Assembly: GCA_000711775.1 (NCBI GenBank)
Contig: ARYC01000793.1
Span: 62,001 to 126,000, forward strand
Length of the DNA: 64,000 nt
Direction: 5' to 3'
Source: Oxytricha trifallax
Taxonomy: Eukaryota > Ciliophora > Spirotrichea > Sporadotrichida > Oxytrichidae
A program made the translations under genes and the position numbers. Shown here piece after piece: positions 1 to 10,800 of the stretch. The notes under the pieces are model-generated. The model was not told the origin of the DNA. It did no database searches and saw only the letters and a program-made list of their open reading frames with translations. Numbering within the stretch: position 1 is the first letter of the stretch; each line of letters begins with the position of its first letter.

Positions 1-3000
1 AAATTAATTTTTTATTAAAGAAGTATTATGATCAATTTCACTTCGATTTTATCCAATTTAGGATACCTACTCTTTTGCAAATTTATCATATTGTGAATCG
101 ACTAGGGATGTAGGGAGAGTGGTATCGAAATCTGTCATAAAATCATCATTGAAAACTCCAAAAATTTAAATAAATCATTTATAATTTATCAAATTTAATT
201 GTTGATTCAAATATTAACAATTATGGAGAATGGAATTCTTTTATAAAAATTAAAATAAAAATAAGAAGATTTTTAAAATTTCAAAATAGTTTTCTGTATT
301 TTCGAGTAATTTTAATTTATTTATATTTTTAATCTGAATTTTTTACTATCAATAACATATAAAATGCATTAATTTATAAGTTCAGGGGTTTAATTTGTGG
401 TAATATATGGAAATTTTTTTTAAATATCTTTGCTTTAAATTTTCTTATCCTATTGATATTAATATAAATTTATTAATTATATGAAAAAGTTTATAAATAA
501 TGATCTAATTATATGAATTTTCAATAATAAACTATATAATTTTTTATTGATTCTCATATCTGTTGATTAAACTTTAACCAACTTGATTAGTATTTGAGTA
601 TTCATTAATTTTATGAGAAGCTATGGGAAATTCCAATAAATTCTTGTTGTTATTGTTTGACTATACTTTAACTTAAGTTTATTATAATTTTAGTTATTGT
701 GCTTGCTTAGGGGATCTTGGCTTGATTGTACTAATTAGAGATTTCCAACTTTATTGCTTTTACTCTTTTCAAAAAAAACTTATTTTATATAATTTTTATA
801 TTTTAATGATGATTTTTCAATTAATAAATGACATTTCTTTCTATTAAGATACTTAAATTAAATTTGAAATGATTAATTTATTATATTTTTATAAAATATC
901 CATAGCTTGCTGTTTTTCCTTAAAATATAATATAAATTTATTAAAAAATAATAAGTAATGTAGTTAAAAAGATATTTTGTCATTTTTTATAATATTTTTG
1001 GTATTTAAATCTTATTTATGCAAATTCATTTAAATATTAATAATACTGTGGTGCCTTCATAACTTAAGTCTAATTTATTGCTTTCTATTGATTTATATCT
1101 TGGTTTTTAACTCCTCCTGTATCATGATATAGACTTTGTTTGCTATTTTTAGATTGGTCAATATTTTTTATTCCAATAGTTTTATTTTACTCTTTTATTA
1201 TTTCAGACTGAAATACTTAATTTTTCTCAATATATACTACTTATTAAAATTAGTATTAAATATGATATTTTATTAAAATCTAGATTCATAAATGATTCTA
1301 TAATTAATTATTATGGGGCTAATGTGTCTTCAGGCAAACCTTAAGTTGTCAAAAATTCTTGATAAAAAGTTGGTGTGTATTCTTCATTTGGCTTTAACTA
1401 ATACCTCAAAAAATCCTCTTTTATTTAATTAATTTCCGAAAGAGCATTATCGAATTCTTACTTCATATAATAAAACAATTTTTAATAATTATATTTGATT
1501 GAAAATAATCAAATTAGAATATTTCATGCACTTATTTGTTAATTGCTTAATATCTAAAGGAGTTTATTAGAAAATTGTCTAAAATCATTATAAATTTGTA
1601 ATTATATTAAATATATTGACAATACTGATAGAAACTTACCTTATTAATAGGTTTGAGTATAAGCAAATTCATATTATCTCTCAAAATCCTATCAGAGATT
1701 TATATCTCTCATTAAATCTGAATTATTATTGTATTTGTCTTTATTTTCTTAAATAATCAGCTTATTGTTTGATTAAGTTTTCAAGAGATTACTATCATTA
1801 GTATTTTATACAGAATTTTTGAAATCTTCCATTAACCTACTACTAATTATGATTTATCGTCTTAAATTTAAAGGTACTATAATTAAATTAATTAGTTACA
1901 TTTTATCGACAATGGTAAAAAAAGAATTAATAAAATATTTACATCCTTTAAATATTATACAAATTCTATTGATTTAATTTAAATGCCTATATTTAATAGT
2001 CTAAAATGAATATCTGAAATTAATATTGTTAATTTATTATATATATTTATCAGTTAATAATTGTGTTTAAATGAGATATTTGTCTTTTTTTTATCATTCA
2101 ATTTTCTTTTGTGGTATATTTAGTCTAACTAGAAACTGTGATAAATATTTATATATATATATATATTATTTCATTAAAACGTTCCATGTTCAGGGAGGTA
2201 GGCAAAATTAAACATTTCCTTAGTAAAATATTCCAAAAACGCGTATTTCAAGCCAAGTTTATTAGTTTAATTGAACTGCTTGTTTTTATTGTGATGGCCA
2301 AATCCACAAATGATCTTTATTAGGAAAGTCTCTTAGTCATGTGTATTGCTTGATAATTATCCTTCTTTAATTTTTATAGTACATATATGATCATAAAACT
2401 ATTTAATTTAAAAACTAAGTTATTTAATTAAGGGAATTAGAAATTAATAATTTTGGCTTGAGTCTTAATGTAAAATTCTTAAAATATTCTTAAACCATCC
2501 TTAACCGATTAATAGTGTAAATCTAAGCAGTAATTCAGAACAGTCTAGTCTTAATTGCACAAGTCAAAGAATTATTGAGAAATTGAATTCATATCAAGAC
2601 TTTTATTCATTTCTTCTATTTGGTCTAATATTGATATTATTTTCATTTATTTTTCTTCGTCTTATTCTTCCCTAGCAAGCTTTTGGAATTACATATAGTT
2701 TATAAATAATAACTCATGCTTAGAAAGAAATAAAAGTCATATTATTTTAATTATGGAGATTTTAAGTCTGCATAGCGAAATACTTGGATTATTCAAATTT
2801 TTAGAATAAATCGGTGTCTTTTTTCTTTTAAGCTTATTGCCAGTTTTCAAAGCAAAACAAGTTAAGTAAGTCTTATGTCCAAAATTGATCATGCCTTTTC
2901 CCTAATTTATACAAGTGACTATTTGTATAATAAATTATAAAGAGCATATAATAAAGTTATATAATATTTCGATATTTGGGAACTGTGGGATAACATTTTC

Positions 3001-4627
3001 TTATTTTAACTCGACAACAAAATTGAAGGGAGAAACTAAACTGTGCAAAGCTTGTCTCAGTTCTTAAGAAACCCCAAAAGCCTGTAAAGTCATTGCAGCG
3101 CATTTCTCTGAAATTTTATATTTCTAGGCAGTCACTTATAGTCGCTTCAGTGATTCTGGATCAGTTATTGTTGAAATATATTATAATTATTCTTCGTTAA
3201 ATAAAAAATCTAATATAATTAAAATAATCTAATATTTCTTTCTCTGCTTAGACGTAGCCACCTCTCAGTATAAATTAAATTAGATTCTCATCTGTCTGAT
3301 CTTTAAAACAAATAATACAATAATATTTTAGAATCAGCTTTAGTTGGATAATATTTATAGAACTGCATGATTACATCATATTCAGGCAATCTAAGTGTGA
3401 ACTGTCTTAGCAAGACTTTGGGCACCTCCTTTTCTTTTATCTCTTCTTTTATTAGTTACTAGTCTAAATTTTATTTTCCTATATTTTGGCTTTCTTGCAA
3501 TTTGTATTAATCTTTATTACTTATATCTGAGTTTATGATAATTTAATCTTATTTAGAGATTCCAATTTAATATTGATTGTCTGAAAGAGCATCGTCACTA
3601 TCCACATCTTAAATATCTCCCTTGGATTGTAACGGTACATCTTAAGGGGATGCTTTATGTTTTATATAAAATATATGAATTAATAATATCTTAATAATTT
3701 AATTGTTCTTCAGAATCATCAGAGTCACTTTCATTTATAAGCTATTAAAATTCTTCATAGCTTAGTAATCCCATTTCTTTAATAGTATCAAGGGATAAGT
3801 TCTTCAAAACTTCTTAATAATTGCCAATCTTTAAAGTATAAATTATAATAATTTATACTAAGACAATAAATACTTCATATCAATTTTTTGCCTATTTATA
3901 TATAAATCTGTTGATTGTGTTAATTATTCTATTATGGTTTATTAAAGGGAATATTTAAGTTTTCACTTTTTTGTAGATTATAAAATTTGGATTAATCTTT
4001 TTCTTATAAATGAGTAGTATGTTGCAACTAATTTTCAATTTCCTGCACTTTATTTTCCTCAATTTGCTTTGAATTAAAGATTTTATTTTATGAATTCTAA
4101 TTACCGAATGCATAGTCATCTTCTCTTTAAAATTAATGATATGTCTTTGGCAATGTAGAGAATGCGTTAAAACCGTTTTCATTAGGAATATTTAATTAGC
4201 TATTTTTATTGTTTTGTAGTGGGAAAGTCACTTAAAATATAATTTCACATAAAATTCTTAGGATCAAGAAAATAATATAAAAAGTAATAATTAAATTAAT
4301 GTGCATATTAATTTATACTTATTTGTCTTGTGTGTTTAATTTTTTGAAGGAATCAATCAATTCCTAATTTTAAATATTAAATATATTTGTTAAATTTTGC
4401 TGTATTTGTATCTACTGCTATTAATATTACATCATCAATTGATAGTTTGCTAACTCATCATTTCCATGCATCATTGGCTATTATTAAATAATCTTTACAA
4501 ATAAAATTTATTCATAAATTTATTAATAGTTATACTGCATTTTCTGCAACTATGCGTTGTATAATCCAAATGGTTAGCTAAATTTATATGCAAAATTGTT
4601 GTTGCCTTAGCTATTACTGCTCTCCAT
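1..4627 (-). CDS. Unrecognised Gln/Asn-rich protein, many coding blocks, 3' part beyond window
   Basis: I do not recognise this gene. With TAA/TAG read as Gln, coding blocks line up on the minus strand from an ATG at 4625-4627. The N-terminus begins MESSNSQGNNNFAY and is Gln-rich (runs such as MMQYQQQQIQIQQ). Further blocks lie near 4190-3890, 3840-3600, 3590-3290, 3180-2745, 2720-2440, 2345-2190, 1880-1620, 1420-1330, 1150-1020, 780-480 and 140-1. An acidic stretch (NESDSDDSEEQ) and folded-looking parts (VLLRQFTLRLPEYD; DHLWIWPSQQ) are visible. Blocks are joined by AT-rich gaps with frame changes, consistent with introns and IESs. A possible 28-bp IES has the 8-bp repeat TATCTCTC at 1675-1682 and 1703-1710. 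The ORF is still open at the left edge. It could be two genes, with a second start near 1832. Coding nature is fairly sure; gene boundaries are not. Confidence 0.55.
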
Positions 4628-4832
4628 TATCTAATAGAAATTTTATTTTATTTTTATGTATAAAAATTCCGTTAAATAACCCACAGATTTTTCTTATTAA
4701 TTTCCTCATTGCAACGAATTTTTCATTTATCAATTGATTTATGCGCTAAAGACTATATAAATTATTATTAGTAGTTATGCAAATCTATTATAATTATAAT
4801 TTATTTTGATAGATTTCGATTTAGTTATTAAA
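4628..4832. promoter_or_regulatory. Short divergent intergenic spacer
   Basis: These 205 bases separate the start codons of two divergent genes (minus-strand ATG at 4627, plus-strand ATG at 4833). The spacer is AT-rich and has no long frame. It should hold both 5' leaders and promoters, but no recognisable motif was found. In the germline it may also hold the boundaries of two separate macronuclear chromosomes. Confidence 0.35.
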
Positions 4833-7800
4833 ATGAGGAAGTAAGCAGGAGGGAATAAATTATGATAAAATAATATAATATGTTAATAAATATTAATTTA
4901 TATTGAATGGATCTACAGCTAACGAGGATTTGAAGGAAATATTGAATTAATCTTATGACCAATTAAATTTCCCAACCACCAACAAAAACTCTAAAATTAA
5001 ATTTAATCCAAAGTTCTACAATACTAGATATAAATAAATATTTTTATATTAATAAAAATAAAAATCTAACATTAATAAATATTAGGTATAACAATAAGAA
5101 CAAGTAACTTTAAGATAACAACTTGTAAAATTAAAAACATAGTGATTATCAAAATAAAAAACAATAATTTAAGCTAATGTATCAAACTGTGGATTTTGTA
5201 AATGGAATAAAATATAATTAAAATTCTGACAGTATTACTCATATAGAAAAGTTAAAACAACGTCATGTTAAGGATTTTGGTAATAAATTAGTTTTGATTG
5301 CTAAAGATTGAGATAATACAAATGGATTTAGTGTAATTAAGGAAGATAAATCAATACTTTATAAATTGTAGTCAAAATTATTATTAAAAATTAATTAAAT
5401 TAAGATAGCCAAGATGATGGATGTGATTTTTAAAATGATTAAAATTAAACAGCATCATCAAATAAAAACTAAGTTTTATCTCAATTGACTTAAAATAACT
5501 TGAAATGTCAAAATTCATCTAGAAACTTAAATAATTACTAAAACAGCTCTTAATTCAATACATTTCAATCGAATACACATTAACCTAAGAAAAAGAGTAA
5601 TATTAATAATTACTCACAAAACACCTTAGAAAGTCGTAAATAAATCAAAAATTTGATTGATAGCTATTTTTACACAGATTTAAGCCCTAATTTTTAACAG
5701 TAAACATCTCCTAATCACTCTTTAAATGGAATTAATAAGCATTAGAACCTATAATTTGGTCTGAATATCATAAATTCTGATTAAAATTAAGCTACTTAAG
5801 ATTAAATTGCCAATCAAAAGATACAATTACTAACCAAGATAGTTTAAGATATTAGCAATGAATTAGGAGATGATTAAAATTGTGGATAAAGCGATACTTA
5901 AAATAACTTGCAAAATATATTGCTGAGAGTTGACAGTTTGAAATAACTTGAGAATAGATTAAATAAAATGTCGATATCAAACACTTAAATCAATTCAGCC
6001 TAGTTAAGCCCAATACTTAATAAAAGCAGCACTAATTAGTATTATAAATAAGAATATTTTCATGATAGAGTAAATTCAATTAGTTATTTTTAGTAGATTA
6101 ATTTCATAGAACAATATAACCTAACATCTTAAAAGAGAGGTATGTATGATTAAGCGATAGACGGTATATTCAAATCTCCTACAAATATGTATTCATAATA
6201 ATTTTAAAGTCCTAAGAATACTCAAGTAAAATATGTCAGACTTGAAAATATAGATTAATAAACAAACCTAAACACTAATTTTCATGAATAATATACAAGA
6301 GTAAAGAATGAGAGTTAAAAGTAAAAAAGGAAAATATAGAGATTTAGAGAGTAAATCATCAATTAAGGTAAGAAAAAAGTGGATTTAGTACTGCCTTACA
6401 ACAGTTCTAGATAAATTCTTGATAAAAAGAATTAATCATTTATTTTTAAAAAATAACCAAATAATTTAGGAGGTTAAGTTATTTTTATAATTTATTTATA
6501 ATTTCTAATTAATTCTTGATGGCAACAAGGCATCAATCTAAAATGCAAAAATAGATACTATTAAAAAGAAGAAAATCAAAAATAGGGGGGGGGCGATATC
6601 TGAACCTAATGTGTTTTATAATAGTTTAAATATGTTTCCATACATGATTCTAGTCAATTTAGGGTCGGAAAACACAAATAAACAACTTATGATAACGAGG
6701 GATTACTCTAAAGGGTAGAAAAGTTACGATAAGCATATGTTTTATTATAAAATTTTACATAATTTTTATCTTTTTTTCACATGTTTTTTTATTCAATTTA
6801 TTTATTTTAAACTATAGAACATACACGAGTTGTTGCAGATGACATTTTTTGCTATGAGTCATATACTTAATATTTGAATTTATGCTAGAATATTAGTACT
6901 GGTGGAATTTTACTATCTTGGTTGATGTCATCTGCAACGACTCGTGTATGTTCTATAGTTTAAAATAAATAAATTGAATAAAAAAACATGTGAAAAAAAG
7001 ATAAAAATTATGTAAAATTTTATAATAAAACATATGCTTATCGTAACTTTTCTACCCTTTAGAGTAATCCCTCGTTATCATAAGTTGTTTATTTGTGTTC
7101 TCCGACCCTAAATTGACTAGAAGCATGTATTGAAACATATTTAAACTATTATAAAACACATTAGGTTCAGATACTGCAGCTTAGGTTCAGATATCGCCTC
7201 CCCCCAAAAATAGACTATTTTCAACAGATTCAGGTTTTATTGAGAATGAAGATTTTAACATGTATTAACAAGTAACTAATACAGTTAGAAATAATGAGTT
7301 CTACATACCTTAAGCTTATTAGGAAGTATAACGATAATTTGAGCTGCCTGTTATAAGCTAAAGAGGATTGATAGATAATATCTAAAATACCATTACCTAA
7401 GAGTAAAATATTCTAATTATTATTTATTTTTATTGTAAAATTACTACTCCAGGAATACTCTAAACTTTAACTCAGAAGAATAACTCCCAAAATACTTCAA
7501 ATCTCAAGATAAATAAGCATCAATCCACAAACCACAGCTTCTACTTAAAAACAAATAGTATGAACTATAACTAAACACTATAAATTAATCAGAAGAAAAC
7601 CAGTATATGTAAAAAGGGATAGTAACTTCTCAATTTATAGAAAATAAGCGGAATATCATTAAGAAAATGTAGAACTATCTCACCAAGATAAGTCAGAAAA
7701 AATCTTAATCATAATTTGACTTTGATAATTAATTGGGGTTATAGGGTTAACAAACATAAAAAACTCATTCTAAAAATATAAGCAACTAACCTCCTTCTCC

Positions 7801-10800
7801 ATATCAAAGTATTATTCAGTTTTATAAATAATCTGATATTAATGTTAAATTTATGAACATTTGATCTTAAAATATTGTCATATATATATATATAATACTC
7901 AATAGTATGGAATAACTTAAACAAACATAAACTTTACATTTGGCAGTAACAAAATTCAACAGATGAAGGATATGAATTTTAAAAATTAAAAAATGCAAAA
8001 GCACTTAAGAAACATTGAAATGAAAATTAAGAAAAACATATAAACTAAGAGTATGAATTTAAAACATTATGAAAGCAATTAAACAACATAAGAGTTCAAT
8101 GATTCAATTGATAAAATTCTAAATTAATGAGTTGTGTTATGAGTTTAATTAAGAAATTTAATTATATCAAAATATTTTTTAGAGCATATGCCAAATATAG
8201 AATTGTTTTAAATATAGTTTCTTTATGAATTAATTATAATATATAATGGAATAATAACTAATCAATTCTCAGCTAAATATCTAAAAACACTCCAATCTAT
8301 CAATAAATTTCAAAGCCTGCGATACTCACATTGACTAAGAATAATCATATTACTGTAATAAATGTAAACTATATCTTAGTGAGAAATGTATGATTACTCA
8401 TCTATTAAGCACACTAGAAATCTAATTGAAAAATGAAGAAGATATAAAAAACTAAAGTGATATATCGAAGATTTAGCATACATCAGAAGACATAGTTAAT
8501 ATGCGGGAAATGAACAATCATTTTAATACTTCAATAGAGAGATTTTAGACTGCTTAAAAAGAGGCATAATAATAGATTTCCAAAGAATATATACAACAAT
8601 AGATATTAGATTTAGTTCATGATTAAATATCAGAAGCCTTAAATCATAGAGATATTTAAGACTATCTAGAAAAATTCATTATTGTAGAAATACATTTGAT
8701 TTGGGAAATTAAAATATAATTAAATTAATCAAAATATTAATTCTTGGCAGTTAACTTTTTTAAAACCTAGGCAATATGGTACTTTTTTTTAAAGAAAAGT
8801 GAAAATTAGCTGGACTTTACTATTGGCCGTACTTCTCTATCACATCCTGATGCGAAATAACTCTACTTTTATTTTGGCAACAGATTCATCAAAACAAATT
8901 CCTTAAAATAAAAATCGAGTTATCTCGCTTCAGCGATAAAGGGGTACCCGCCAGTAGTAAAGTCCAGCTAATTTTTAATTCTTTAAAAAAAAGTACCATG
9001 TTAATAGGTTCTAAAAAAGTTAACTGCCATGAATTAATATTTTGATTAATTTAATTATAATTTAATTTCCCAAATCAAATGTGTTCCTACAATAATAAAT
9101 CCTAAGCTAAAGTATATGTGGAACAATCCTTATAACTAAGCTAGAAGATTTCAGAGACTAACATAGATTGTTTCAGTGATGGTGAAGATATTTTTGATTA
9201 ATTTATAGAGATTCAGAGTTTGACTGAGTAACTTAAAGAAATGAAAAACAAAATAAACTCTATTTAAAATAGCTTAAGAATTAAAGATTGTCCCATAGCT
9301 GCAAGAAACATGATAATAAATAGCTTATAAATTCATCATAAGGATGATACAATAAAGAAGCCGTTTTTTAAAACATTAATGAGATCTTACTCAGAAAAAT
9401 AACTCAAATAAATCTCACAAGCCCATAATCATGAGATTTAAGTAACTTAAGAGGATATTGTATAAGAAATGGAGTTAATAAACTAAGTCTAGGTTGATAA
9501 TTATATCACAACTTTATAAGAATTTTAGTAACATTTATTGACCTATATCGCTCAATAAGAGAGAAGTTATATTGATGCTATAATTAAAAGGTAAGTTCCT
9601 CAGTAATCTCTTTGACTTTATAAATTTACATGAAAATTTGACCATTTAATTTATAATTTATATTGTTCTTGTAGATTAGCGAAAGATAAAGATCCATCCA
9701 GAAAAGACTCAAAAACTAAAATTCTGTCGCTATTATATAGATTTGTGATTGAAGACATAACTTATGATGAATTTATAGAAGATTAAGAGTTTCTATCTGC
9801 TCTATTGAAATATTTAGAATTACAATGTGATAACTTGATTGACTAACTATTTAAAGAGGGAGAAGATTAGGAATTTAATAAAACTTTTTGCATGAAAATA
9901 GGAGAATTTCTAGGTGAAGAAATTAGACTCAGAACATTTATTCAGCAAGGAAAAGTAAAATATTCTAAAAATTAGATTACTTAATTTATAGGTATAAAAT
10001 GAATATGGTATTAAAGAAGCAAAGTTAATTTTCAACATAATTCGAGAAGAGCCATGTCTTTAGATTGATGACGAAAATATTGAGTAATCGGATTAATTAG
10101 AAGTTTAAAATGAAGTGATAAATCTATCATTGACTTAGAATTTAAGAGACAACTTACCAAAAATTTGTAATAAAATGTAATTGAATCAAGTTTAAAGCCA
10201 AAATAAAAAATACACAACAGTTTAAGATTTGCAAGACTTTGGATAATGTTAAATTTGCGAGAAGATTGTATAATTTACTGATGAATATATAACTTTGCTT
10301 TACTGTCAACATTCTTATCATAGATTATGCTTGTTGAAACATTTGGCATAAATTACTGAGAAAAAGTTATATGGAGATTAAGTATTTTTCCTTTTATTCA
10401 TTTAAACAATGTGATTACTTTAAAATATATTTTTTCCCTTTAAAAGTTTTACTTAACATAACAAGAATAATATCATTTCCAAAATAAACTCTTAAAAAAT
10501 AATGACAATTCTTAACTTTTATGCTTGAACTGTAATAATGAGGAAAATGAAAATTATGGATTTTATAGTGAATATATTATCACTGATTTATTGAAAGAAA
10601 AAAGCCATGCTTTCAAATAAAAAATGTTAGAACGATAAGAATAAGAATCAATAAGTGAATCTTTTTAAAAGAACAATACATAGGATTAGTAAAACTTTGA
10701 GAATTTAAAGCAAAATTTATTCAGCTAGGAAGTTTAAAACATGAGAAATAGTGAGACCTCAAAATAATCGAGTAAAAGAGTATCATTAAATAATAAATAC

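Noticed and set aside
2148-2167. AT dinucleotide run (also at 7879 and 29409)
   Set aside because: Short simple repeats of this kind are expected in DNA this AT-rich and carry no further signal.
2138-2323. 61-codon plus-strand frame after an AT dinucleotide run
   Set aside because: The minus strand of the same interval reads DFPNKDHLWIWPSQQ, in line with coding blocks on both sides.
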